A stretch of 64,000 bases of DNA from NCBI RefSeq assembly GCF_012516435.1, contig NZ_CP051216.1, positions 1,940,001 through 2,004,000 on the forward strand, read 5' to 3'. Under the pieces are notes generated by a model. It worked only from the letters and a program-made list of their open reading frames with translations, had not been told where the DNA came from and did not search any database. Positions 18,820 through 26,353 of this stretch are shown piece by piece. A program made the position numbers and the translations under genes. Each line of letters opens with the position of its first letter. Position 1 is the first letter of the stretch. Source of the stretch: Pseudodesulfovibrio sp. zrk46. Lineage in GTDB: Bacteria > Desulfobacterota > Desulfovibrionia > Desulfovibrionales > Desulfovibrionaceae.

Positions 18820-19848
18820 ATGTCCAAAACCACTCTCTGTCTCGATATCGGCAGCGGCACTCAGGATGTCCTGCTCTATTCTCCTGATCGCGAAATCGAA
18901 AACTGCCCCAAGTTCGTGCTGCCTTCCCCAGCTTTGCAGATAGGTCGGCGTATTACGGCCCTGCGTGAACAGGGACGGAATATCTATCTCCACGGCAGCA
19001 ATATGGGCGGCGGTGTCACCCGGTTCATCAGGGCACATCAGAAAGCCGGGCTCAAGGTGGCATCGAGCGAGGGCGCTGCCTACACCATGGCGGATGACTT
19101 AACGCGGGTCACGGCCATGGATATCGAGCTGACCGAGAACTGTCCGGACGGTTTCGAACCGGTGCGGCTGAAGGATTTCGACGAACCGTGGTGGCGCAGG
19201 TTCCTTGAGGCAGCGGAGCTGGAATGGCCGGACGCCATCGCCGCATGTGCACAGGATCATGGTTTTCACCCCGGGGAATCCAATCGCATGGGGCGGTTCA
19301 AGCTGTGGCGCTCATTCCTTGACGAGGGGGAAGGGCGTCCGGAAGCGCTGGTGTATGATATGCCGCCGGACATGCTGACGCGTCTTGCGGACGTGCAGCG
19401 AGACATGGGCGGCGGCCCGGTGTCTGATACGGGCTCGGCTGCGGTGCTCGGCGCATTGTTTGTGGATGAGATCGAACAGGAATCCCATAAGCGCGGCATC
19501 ACACTGGTGAATATCGGTAACTCTCACCTGATCGCATTTCTGTTGTTCAAGGGACGTATCTATGGCGTGTACGAACAGCACACCGGGTGCGTGGACGGTA
19601 AAAAGCTGTGGGCGGATCTGGAGCAGTTCCGGTGCGGCTGCCTGACCTTCGAGCAGGTATTTGAAGAGAAGGGCCATGGTTGTTTGTGCATGGGCTTGCC
19701 GGAAGATGCTGGCGGTTTCGCGCCCACCTATGTGCTTGGTCCCAGGCGTGGCATGCTGGATGGTTTTGATGTGGATTTTCCGGCGCCGGGCGGTGACATG
19801 ATGCTGGCCGGATGCTTCGGCCTCATCAAAGGGTTAGCCATGCGTTAA
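18820..19848 (+). CDS. DUF1786-family protein
   Basis: A 342-residue protein starting with MSKTTLCLDIGSGTQDVLLY, a sugar-kinase/actin-like phosphate-1 loop (DIGSGTQD). Later motifs GSNMGGGVTRFI and TLVNIGNSHLIAFLLFKGRIYGVYEQHTG are typical of DUF1786. The first strand and the VNIGNSH element suggest an ASKHA-type nucleotide-binding fold. No reaction is established for the family. An in-frame ATG lies 6 bp upstream, but AAAGGA is best spaced for this one. It is a single gene divergent from the receiver gene. Confidence 0.8.
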   Translation: MSKTTLCLDIGSGTQDVLLYSPDREIENCPKFVLPSPALQIGRRITALREQGRNIYLHGSNMGGGVTRFIRAHQKAGLKVASSEGAAYTMADDLTRVTAMDIELTENCPDGFEPVRLKDFDEPWWRRFLEAAELEWPDAIAACAQDHGFHPGESNRMGRFKLWRSFLDEGEGRPEALVYDMPPDMLTRLADVQRDMGGGPVSDTGSAAVLGALFVDEIEQESHKRGITLVNIGNSHLIAFLLFKGRIYGVYEQHTGCVDGKKLWADLEQFRCGCLTFEQVFEEKGHGCLCMGLPEDAGGFAPTYVLGPRRGMLDGFDVDFPAPGGDMMLAGCFGLIKGLAMR

Positions 19849-19926
19849 ATGTCGTAAAAGGATGTAAACCGATCTTGGTTTGCCTCGTTGTTTCTCCTAT
19901 TGGGGGATACAACCAAAGGAAAACCA

Positions 19927-20040
19927 ATGATCAATAATTTCTTTACGACTTCATTCATTTGTTTGTTCGCCGCCTTCTGGCTTGGTGTTTTAGGTCTCCT
20001 TCTTGGAGGCATTTGGGCACAGTCCAGGAGGAAGCGATGA
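19927..20040 (+). CDS. Small single-span membrane peptide, 37 aa
   Basis: A 37-codon frame begins ATG after CCAAAGGAAAACC, a good ribosome site. It encodes a short polar start, one hydrophobic span (SFICLFAAFWLGVLGLLLGGIW) and a basic tail AQSRRKR. This is the layout of a small inner-membrane protein with a cytoplasmic C-terminus. Its stop overlaps the start of the next small frame (ATGA). No family is recognised; the evidence is ribosome site, hydrophobic layout and coupling. Confidence 0.5.
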   Translation: MINNFFTTSFICLFAAFWLGVLGLLLGGIWAQSRRKR

Positions 20041-20105
20041 ACAAGCATTCCATTTCGTCCATATTCATTTGTCTGGTCGCCTTGTGTTGTTCCACACAGG
20101 CCTGA
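20037..20105 (+). CDS. Small signal-peptide-like peptide, 22 aa
   Basis: A 22-codon frame overlaps the previous stop by the ATGA arrangement and is preceded by AGGAGGAAGCG. The product MNKHSISSIFICLVALCCST QA reads as a complete signal peptide with a lipobox-like LCC just before the end. It is followed by an intrinsic terminator, so the two peptides form a tiny operon. It could equally be a non-coding tail of the first gene. Confidence 0.4.
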   Translation: MNKHSISSIFICLVALCCSTQA

Positions 20106-20121
20106 CCCCGCGTCCATTGTG

Positions 20122-20155
20122 TAAACGCTGACGTGCTTTAGCCCGTCAGCGTTTA
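20122..20155 (+). terminator. Intrinsic terminator after the small-peptide genes
   Basis: AAACGCTGACG and CGTCAGCGTTT form an 11-bp perfect stem with a 10-nt loop, followed by a short T-rich tail. The remaining bases to the next gene (to 20302) hold nothing I can identify. Confidence 0.8.
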
Positions 20156-20302
20156 TCGTTATTCGGACGAGGTCCTGTTGCATGCATGTTATAAAACGTT
20201 GATAAACGGCTTCCCACCCTAGGCATCAAAATCGTGTCGTGCTAGACTCGATAATGACCCGACATGTTCGGGCCAAATGCCATTTGAAAAGGAGAAGCCG
20301 AC

Positions 20303-21010
20303 ATGCATCGTCAATATTATCTATTATTCTATTCCATTCTTACTGTTCTTCTAACGGCCTCCCTGGCCTTTGCCGGCTGGGGAGATACCCTGAAAAAGGC
20401 GGGGGCCGAGTTGGCGGATGATGGGGCCACGGCTGCCGGGTTACCCTATACTCCGTCCGAGGCTGTCTCCGGCATCAAGGAAGTCCTTGAGTTGGGTACG
20501 GACTATGGCGTTTCTTCACTCGGCGTGCCGGGCGGCTTCTCTGCCAATTCGGCTACCTCCCTGTCTCTGCCGTCCTCCCTCACTTCTTTGGGAGACACCG
20601 CCGGGCTCCTCTCTTCCCTGAATACTGCCGCAGAAGGGGCCATCCCTGGTACGGGCAATGTGTTTCTCGACGTTATCAAGGATCTTGCCGTGGGCGATTA
20701 CGCCACTCTGCTCAATGGCGGCGAAGATGCCATTACCCGTTTTTTTGAATCCTCCAGCCGCACGACCCTGAAGAAGCTGGTTCGCCCCGTGGTGGACAAG
20801 AGCGTGGAGGCCTCTGGAGTGGCCGACTATCTTGCGCCCCTCATGGCGGTTCAGCAGACGTCAGGCGTGACTGGAACTGCATTCGATCCTGTTGACTTTG
20901 TTACCGATAAGACACTGGACGGAATGTTCCTGTATATGGGATTGAAGGAGCGCGAAATACGCACTTCCAACGGTGCGGGAACCACTGAACTGCTGCAGAA
21001 GCTTTTCTAA
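20303..21010 (+). CDS. DUF4197 domain-containing secreted protein
   Basis: A 235-residue protein with an N-terminal signal peptide (HRQYYLLFYSILTVLLTASLAFA). A DUF4197-type helical region follows: ELGTDYGVSSLGVPGGF, DLAVGDYATLLNGGEDAITRFFESSSRTTL and FDPVDFVTDKTLDGMFLYMGLKEREIR. The stretch with VRPVVDKSVEASGVADYLAPLM is typical of the family. It is probably periplasmic; function is unknown. AAAAGGAGAAG precedes the ATG. It is 10 bp upstream of the AsmA gene, so they form an operon. Confidence 0.83.
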   Translation: MHRQYYLLFYSILTVLLTASLAFAGWGDTLKKAGAELADDGATAAGLPYTPSEAVSGIKEVLELGTDYGVSSLGVPGGFSANSATSLSLPSSLTSLGDTAGLLSSLNTAAEGAIPGTGNVFLDVIKDLAVGDYATLLNGGEDAITRFFESSSRTTLKKLVRPVVDKSVEASGVADYLAPLMAVQQTSGVTGTAFDPVDFVTDKTLDGMFLYMGLKEREIRTSNGAGTTELLQKLF

Positions 21011-21020
21011 GGAGTATCAT

Positions 21021-23054
21021 ATGAACAAGCCTCTCAAGATAGGACTCATTGTGGCCGGGGCGCTTGTGGCCTTTTTCGTGGCCGCTGCCATTCTGCTAGT
21101 CACCATGGTCGACCCCAATGAATACAAGGGTGAAATCGCCAAGGCCGTGAAGGAAAGCACGGGCCGCGAGCTGGTGTTCGAAGGCGATATTTCCTTCAAC
21201 TTTTTCCCGTGGCTTGGCCTCAAGGTCGGCCCGGTTGCCCTTGGCAATGCGCCCGGCTTCCAGCCCAAGGAAATGGTGCGTATTAATAAGGCCGAGGCCA
21301 ACATTCAGATTATGCCGCTGCTCACTGGCAACGTCGCCATCGGCGTGGTGGTGCTGGATGGATTCACTCTCAATCTCGCTGTGAACAAGCAGGGCGTTTC
21401 CAACTGGGACGACCTGACCAAGGGAGACGAAGCCAAGAAGGATGCGGCCAAGGCCGAGGATCATGGCGGCAAGTCGGGCGGTTCCAAGCTCGAATCCCTC
21501 GCCGTGGAAGGCGTTGAGATTACCAATGCCAACGTGATCTACGATGACCGTAAGGCTGGCTCCAAGTCCTCCCTGACCAACCTGAATCTGATCGTGGGCG
21601 AGGTGGGCGACAAGCTGCCCACGCCGTTTGAACTGTACTTTGACCTGAAGCTCGACAACCCCAAGGTGGAGACCCGTCCCAAGCTGACCGGCGTGGCTAC
21701 CTTTGATCAGGGGGCGGGAACCTTCCGCATTACCGAGCTGACCCTCGCCGCACTGAATATGACCGTGACCGGTGACTTTTTTGCCAAGTCCAAGGACGGA
21801 GCGCTCAATTACTCAGGCGAGCTCAATCTGGCCGAAATGTCCATCAAGGAACTCATGAAGCAGCTCTCCATGGAGCCGCTCGTGACCACCGATCCCGGCG
21901 CACTTACCCGCACCAGCGCGGTCATCAAGATCAACGGCACAGACAACGCGGTTGCGTTGGAGAATCTGACCGTGAAGCTGGACGACACCACGCTCTCCGG
22001 CACTGGTTCTGTCATGAACTTTGCCAAGCCTGCCATTGTGGTGAACCTGAACGTGGATGACATCGACGCGGACCGTTACATGCCTCCTGCACAGGAAGGC
22101 GAGAAGGCCGAAGCCAAGCCAGCCGCAACACAGGAGTCCGCTTCCGCCGAAGAGCCGGACCTGAGCGCGCTCAAGGATTTGAACCTCAAGGCCAAGCTTA
22201 CCGTGGGCAAGGTCAAGGCCATGAACCTGCGTGTGAGCGATATCCTCTGTGATCTGGTCGCAAAGAATGGCGTGGTCACCATCAAGCCGTTCTCGGCCAA
22301 GCTCTATGATGGCTCCCTTACGGCGCACTCCACCCTGAATGCCAACGGCAAGCTTGCCACCTGGACGGAGACTGCCGACCTCAAGGGGGTGCAGGCCGGG
22401 CCGCTGCTCAAGGATCTCACTGGCAAGGATCACCTGCTCGGCACTACCGTTGCCAAGTACGATCTGACCGGCTCGGGACTGACTCCTGACAACATCAAGA
22501 AGTCCATCTCGGGTACTGCCTCGTTTGCCTTCACCGATGGTGCCATTAACGGCATAAACGTTGCCAAGATGCTGCGCGACGCCTTCAACACCATTAAGGG
22601 TAAGAAGTCCACCAGCAATGAGCCTGAGCGTACCGACTTTGCCGAACTCCTCGGCAGCGCCGTGCTCAAGAATGGGCACATCACCAATGACGATCTGCTC
22701 ATGAAGTCTCCGCTTCTGCGCCTCACTGGTAAGGGCTGGGCCAACCTGCCCAAGAACAACTTGGATTATCTTGCCACTGTGACCGTTGTCGGCACCTTGA
22801 AGGGGCAGGACGGAGCATCCATCGAAGAACTTTCCGGCCTGCCGCTGCCCATCAAGATCAGCGGTGCGTTGGATAGCCCGAGCTTCAAGCTGGATGCCAA
22901 GGCCATGGCCGAGGCCCTGCTTAAGGGAACCTTCAAGCAGGGAACCAAGGGTGTGGAGGAGAACCTCAAGAAGAAGATCTTCGGCGGTTCCAAGTCCGGT
23001 TCTGAAACGGAAACCGAAAAGAAGCCCGGTGGCGTCTTGAAGGGCCTGTTCTAG
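21021..23054 (+). CDS. AsmA-family protein
   Basis: A 677-residue AsmA-like protein. A single N-terminal membrane anchor (LKIGLIVAGALVAFFVAAAILLVTMV) is followed by DPNEYKGEIAKAVKESTGRELVFEGDISFNFFPWLGLKVGPVALGNAPGF, the AsmA hallmark. The rest is a long beta-rich periplasmic region with repeated amphipathic strands. A low-complexity charged or Ala/Glu linker lies near residues 360-385. The C-terminal domain near 460-620 is the usual AsmA_2-like part. AsmA proteins are bridge-like and implicated in lipid transport or outer-membrane assembly. The ATG follows AAGGAGTATCAT, so the longer upstream frame is not used. Confidence 0.9.
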   Translation: MNKPLKIGLIVAGALVAFFVAAAILLVTMVDPNEYKGEIAKAVKESTGRELVFEGDISFNFFPWLGLKVGPVALGNAPGFQPKEMVRINKAEANIQIMPLLTGNVAIGVVVLDGFTLNLAVNKQGVSNWDDLTKGDEAKKDAAKAEDHGGKSGGSKLESLAVEGVEITNANVIYDDRKAGSKSSLTNLNLIVGEVGDKLPTPFELYFDLKLDNPKVETRPKLTGVATFDQGAGTFRITELTLAALNMTVTGDFFAKSKDGALNYSGELNLAEMSIKELMKQLSMEPLVTTDPGALTRTSAVIKINGTDNAVALENLTVKLDDTTLSGTGSVMNFAKPAIVVNLNVDDIDADRYMPPAQEGEKAEAKPAATQESASAEEPDLSALKDLNLKAKLTVGKVKAMNLRVSDILCDLVAKNGVVTIKPFSAKLYDGSLTAHSTLNANGKLATWTETADLKGVQAGPLLKDLTGKDHLLGTTVAKYDLTGSGLTPDNIKKSISGTASFAFTDGAINGINVAKMLRDAFNTIKGKKSTSNEPERTDFAELLGSAVLKNGHITNDDLLMKSPLLRLTGKGWANLPKNNLDYLATVTVVGTLKGQDGASIEELSGLPLPIKISGALDSPSFKLDAKAMAEALLKGTFKQGTKGVEENLKKKIFGGSKSGSETETEKKPGGVLKGLF

Positions 23055-23075
23055 GGGCTGAACCAATAAAAAACT

Positions 23076-23116
23076 GTCCGCCCATTCCGGCAATTGCCGG
23101 GGTGGGCGGACTTTTT
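23076..23116 (+). terminator. Intrinsic terminator of the DUF4197-AsmA operon
   Basis: GTCCGCCCATTCCGGC and GCCGGGGTGGGCGGAC pair over about 16 bp with wobble around AATT, followed by five T. Confidence 0.92.
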
Positions 23117-23214
23117 GTTGGCGGGAGCTTTTTTTCGCTTAAACCCCTTGAAACTGTGCGGGAATTGGGGGAGTATGCCAGTAATTTCTAGAACGGGTTG
23201 TAAAGGAGTAGATA

Positions 23215-23700
23215 ATGGCTAAAGATTTTAGAGAATTACTCGTCGAAGCTTCCCGGCACGACGTGTTTGGACGGTTTTATAAAGAATTGCAGGTCGGCCT
23301 CAAGGTTGTGGTCTCCTTTCAGGCCAGCGCCAACCACTGTTGTGAGCCTGCCGAGACCCTGGATGATCCCTATGCCTACACCAAATGGGAGGTCATCCTC
23401 CGTCAGGCTGACAAGAATATTACCATCCCCAAAGTCGGTGCCTGGGATTTTCTCAAGCACAATGTTTGGGCACAGAAGTTCGACCAGCCCGAATTTCAGA
23501 CCTGTGTCATCGGTGAATTCCTGACCGTATGGGAAGCACAGCGTTGCTACGAAGATGTCATCGAATACGCAATGATCAAGAAACATATCGAGTCTGAAGA
23601 CGATATCCGTGTCGTCGAACCCGACGAAAATTTGAAAAAGACCTCTGGCTGTGGAGGCTGCGGCGGCAAGAAAAAGGCCGTGGCGGAAAAAGTCGGTTAA
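23215..23700 (+). CDS. Hypothetical protein with C-terminal CGGCGG motif, 161 aa
   Basis: I do not recognise a named family. The protein is soluble and about 160 residues, with a conserved-looking core (KWEVILRQADKNITIPKVGAWDFLKHNVWAQKFDQPEFQTCVIGEFLTVWEAQRCYEDVIEYA split over strands and helices). The C-terminal tail SGCGGCGGKKK could bind a metal. TAAAGGAGTAGATA before the ATG is a strong ribosome site, and its own terminator follows. It is clearly a real gene of unknown role. Confidence 0.7.
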   Translation: MAKDFRELLVEASRHDVFGRFYKELQVGLKVVVSFQASANHCCEPAETLDDPYAYTKWEVILRQADKNITIPKVGAWDFLKHNVWAQKFDQPEFQTCVIGEFLTVWEAQRCYEDVIEYAMIKKHIESEDDIRVVEPDENLKKTSGCGGCGGKKKAVAEKVG

Positions 23701-23721
23701 GTGATCTTAGAGTAATGTAGT

Positions 23722-23754
23722 AAAGGCCCATCCCCATTCGGGGTGGGCCTTTTA
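23722..23754. terminator. Bidirectional intrinsic terminator
   Basis: AAAGGCCCATCCCC and GGGGTGGGCCTTT form a near-perfect stem around ATTC with T and A flanks. It lies between the convergent 161-aa and PEBP genes. Confidence 0.92.
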
Positions 23755-23757
23755 TTG

Positions 23758-24324
23758 TTACCTGCCGTATCGCGCCGTAATAGAGGCCGAGCCGAGAGTG
23801 TGTGAGTTCAGGAAATAGCCCACCATTGCTGCAGAGCTGTCTTTCGTGAGGTCCAGCTTCTCCACATCAAGGGCGTGGATGGTGAAGATGTAGTGGTGGT
23901 CTCCATGGTCTTGGGGCGGGCAGGCGCCGCCATAGCCAGCAGAGCCAAAGTCGGTTCTGCTCTGAACTGCTCCACGGGGAAGGTCGGCGGCTTCCGTTCC
24001 TGCGCCTTCAGGAAGAGCGGATACTGATGCCGGGATGTTGAAGACCACCCAATGCCACCATCCGCTTCCGGTGGGGGCGTCAGGGTCGTACATGGTCAGG
24101 GCAAAGCTCTTTGTCCCCGCGGGAGCATCGGCCCATTGCAGAGCTGGTGAGAGGTTGCCACCTGAACATCCGAACCCGTTCAAGACGTGTGCTTCCGGGA
24201 GAGAGTGGTCGTTGGTTATCGTCGGGCTGGTCAGGGTGAATTGGCCAGCGATGGCTTTGCCACCCCCTGTGGTCACCGTGATGATGGCGAGTGCCATAAA
24301 AACAAAATAGATTGATTTGCGCAT
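23758..24324 (-). CDS. YbhB/YbcL-type phosphatidylethanolamine-binding-like protein, secreted
   Basis: A 188-residue PEBP-fold protein with an N-terminal signal peptide (MRKSIYFVFMALAIITVTTGGGKAIA). Family motifs are GGNLSPALQWADAPAGTKSFALTMYDPDAPTGSGWWHWVVFNIPA (the DPDAP and W.HW ligand pocket), SDYG-like FGSAGYGGACPPQDHGDHHYIFTIHAL and a C-terminal GSASITARYGR. Bacterial members are small ligand-binding proteins of unclear function. It lies 56 bp downstream of an AraC regulator on the same strand and may be its target or co-transcribed. Confidence 0.9.
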   Translation of the reverse strand: MRKSIYFVFMALAIITVTTGGGKAIAGQFTLTSPTITNDHSLPEAHVLNGFGCSGGNLSPALQWADAPAGTKSFALTMYDPDAPTGSGWWHWVVFNIPASVSALPEGAGTEAADLPRGAVQSRTDFGSAGYGGACPPQDHGDHHYIFTIHALDVEKLDLTKDSSAAMVGYFLNSHTLGSASITARYGR

Positions 24325-24380
24325 TGATGCCTCCTTTGTGTTGTTGGAGACGTTCTAGCAATGCGATGTGCGGCCCGCTG

Positions 24381-25262
24381 TCACGATTCGGCCAACTGTT
24401 GTCCCAAAACGGCATTGTATTGCAAAACTTCGCTTGGATTGACTCCGAAGCGTTCCCGAAAGAGGCCGGCAAAGCGGGACGCAGAATTGTATCCGCAGAG
24501 ATATGCGGTTTCGCCCACTGACGTGCCACCAGTCTGGAGCATTGCAAGGCCGGCGTTTAACCGTACTTCCTGCAAAATATGGCGGAGGTTTGTTCCTTCC
24601 TTTTGCAACTGGCGGCGGAGTGTCCTCTCGCTGGTTCCCAGCTTGGCGGCCAGAAGGTCTGCGGTCCATCCCTTGCCCGGCTCCATGCCGATGAGTCCAC
24701 TGCATCGCGAACCCCATGTTGAGGCGGCATTCCAGAGGAGCGGCAGGCAGTCGGTTTGCTGGGCAACGAGTAGGAGCATCTCTTCCCTGCAGAGGGAAAT
24801 CAGCCTTTCATTGTCAGGCGCGGATTGTACCATGGTCAGTAGATGGTCCAAGCCTGTCGTTATGAGCGGAGAACCCATGGTTTTCAGGTCGTTAAGGCCG
24901 GGAGTAACATCCAGGGACGGAGCGTGAGCGAGGGCTCGGGCCAGCACGGTTTCATCGAAGGTGAGGCATAGCGCCACGTACGAACCGGTCTTTCCGTCCG
25001 GAGTGTTTTCGATGAGTGCTTCCATCCGGGCTGGATAAAGAAGAATTTCCCCTGCGCTGACTTCGATCCGGTCAGTTTCCCTGATAACCTGCTTCTTCCC
25101 CGAGAGGACGAAAACCAGTGCTGATTGCGGCAGGGATACCGAATGGAGCCGATGCGCCGTAGTGCTCGAAACCATTCCGAGAAAAGGAATGTGCGTGAGT
25201 GGCGAAGCGCCTTGCGAGGGCAACATGCCATGCAGCAATCTGAGGGTCGTCGCAGTGGTCAT
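24381..25262 (-). CDS. AraC-family transcriptional regulator
   Basis: A 293-residue regulator. The N-terminal cupin-like sensor (about 20-130) contains DRIEVSAGEILLYPARMEALIENTPDGKTGSYVALCLTFDE, the AraC_N type. The C-terminal 90 residues are the double helix-turn-helix: GWTADLLAAKLGTSERTLRRQLQKEGTNLRHILQEVRLNAGLAML then VGETAYLCGYNSASRFAGLFRERFGVNPSEV. The order matches activators responding to small effectors. It precedes the PEBP gene on the same strand. Target genes are not evident beyond that neighbour. Confidence 0.9.
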   Translation of the reverse strand: MTTATTLRLLHGMLPSQGASPLTHIPFLGMVSSTTAHRLHSVSLPQSALVFVLSGKKQVIRETDRIEVSAGEILLYPARMEALIENTPDGKTGSYVALCLTFDETVLARALAHAPSLDVTPGLNDLKTMGSPLITTGLDHLLTMVQSAPDNERLISLCREEMLLLVAQQTDCLPLLWNAASTWGSRCSGLIGMEPGKGWTADLLAAKLGTSERTLRRQLQKEGTNLRHILQEVRLNAGLAMLQTGGTSVGETAYLCGYNSASRFAGLFRERFGVNPSEVLQYNAVLGQQLAES

Positions 25263-25304
25263 ATCTGGCAGATACCCTGCTCAAGTCGGCTAATCAAGCT
25301 GACA

Positions 25305-25988
25305 TTAGCCAAACAGTGCCGTCAGGACGATGACATACCCCAAGGAGGGGAGCAGGTTGGCAAGGCGGACTTCCGTGAGTTCCAGCAGGTTGATACCGAT
25401 GCCGATGATGAGCAATCCGCCACAGCCGGTGACCTGTGCGATCATGAGCTCAGAGAAGTACTGCTGAAAGAAGCTCGCGCCGATGGTCATGAATCCTTGA
25501 TAGAGCAATACGGGAATAAACGAGAAGAGTACGCCCGATCCATAGGTTGCGGCAAACGCAATGGATGCAAAGCCGTCAAGAATGGACTTGGTATAGAGAA
25601 TGGTGGCGTCACCGTTGATGCCCTCTTCCAGCGAGCCAATAATGGCCATGGCTCCGATGCAGAAGATCAGGGAAGTCGTTACCAATCCATTGGTGAACTG
25701 TTCGTTCTTGGATCCGATTTTTTTCTTCACCCAGTTGCCCAGGCGCTCAAGGATGGTGTCCATGCGGATCAACTCACCCGTAATGCCACCCAGCAAAACC
25801 GAAAAGATCACAATGAGGATGTTTTCCACCTTAAGCGCCATCTGAATGCCGATCAGCAACACACATAGCCCCAACCCCTGAAACACGATGGAGCGAATAC
25901 GCTCTGGAAAACGGGATTGCAGCCAGCAGCCGATGGCCGAACCTGCAATGATAGCCAGCGCATTTACAATGGAACCAGTGGGAAGCAT
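25305..25988 (-). CDS. DUF554-family membrane protein
   Basis: A 227-residue integral membrane protein of the DUF554 family. It begins MLPTGSIVNALAIIAGSAIGCWLQSRFPERIRSIVFQGLGLCVLLIGIQMAL, the family N-terminus. Further features are GGITGELIRMD, TNGLVTTSLIFCIGAMAIIGSLEEGINGD and GCGGLLIIGIGINLLEL. I place the start at this ATG because the upstream in-frame extension has no homology-like content. It is a putative transporter of unknown substrate, close to the tRNA-Leu gene. Confidence 0.87.
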   Translation of the reverse strand: MLPTGSIVNALAIIAGSAIGCWLQSRFPERIRSIVFQGLGLCVLLIGIQMALKVENILIVIFSVLLGGITGELIRMDTILERLGNWVKKKIGSKNEQFTNGLVTTSLIFCIGAMAIIGSLEEGINGDATILYTKSILDGFASIAFAATYGSGVLFSFIPVLLYQGFMTIGASFFQQYFSELMIAQVTGCGGLLIIGIGINLLELTEVRLANLLPSLGYVIVLTALFG

Positions 25989-26108
25989 GAGGCACCTCAA
26001 GTGTGAATAGATTTCAATATGAGAAAAAAAGTAGCTACCACCATGCACTAACCATGACAAGAGCATTGACAGCGCCTACCGAACTACCCTATGTAAACCT
26101 TCTCCCGT

Positions 26109-26195
26109 GCCAGGGTGGCGGAATTGGTAGACGCAGCGGACTCAAAATCCGCCGGTAGTGATACTGTAAGGGTTCGAGTCCCTTCCCTGGTACCA
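26109..26195 (+). tRNA. tRNA-Leu (anticodon CAA)
   Basis: An 87-nt gene with encoded CCA. The acceptor arms are GCCAGGG and CCCTGGT, a long variable arm is present as in leucine tRNAs, and the T arm is AGGGTTCGAGTCCCT. The anticodon stem GCGGA/TCCGC encloses CTCAAAA, giving anticodon CAA (26142-26144), which reads UUG. The 3' part, from the anticodon loop on, is duplicated at 54673-54732. It is therefore the integration site of the island to its right, and this gene's 3' half is probably supplied by the island. Confidence 0.96.
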
Positions 26196-26198
26196 GAA
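26139..26198 (+). repeat. Left attachment site inside tRNA-Leu
   Basis: This 60-bp stretch matches 54673-54732 with about seven differences. The first 18 bp (GACTCAAAATCCGCCGGT, anticodon loop and stem) are identical, so strand exchange probably occurs there. Confidence 0.88.
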
Positions 26199-26268
26199 TG
26201 AAATCAGGGCTTTAGAGGTGTTTTTTTGAAATCCTCCGAAGCTCTGTTCGTTTTTGGGGATGCGGAAA

Positions 26269-26290
26269 ACCACCAAATTACCACCAAATT
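26269..26290 (+). repeat. Left arm-type repeats, 2 x 11 bp
   Basis: Two back-to-back copies of ACCACCAAATT begin about 70 bp inside the left end. The same unit recurs just inside the right end beside the integrase gene. This is the layout of integrase arm-binding sites. The 26196-26353 stretch otherwise holds nothing recognisable. Confidence 0.7.
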
Positions 26291-26353
26291 TGAGAAAGTG
26301 GCTTTGCGTGTCATATAGCTTGCTGGGATCTGCAGGTCGTTGCCTCTGCTGAA

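Noticed and set aside
21813-23093. A 426-codon minus-strand frame opposite the AsmA gene.
   Set aside because: A shadow of high-GC coding DNA; the plus-strand frame has the AsmA hallmark and ribosome site.
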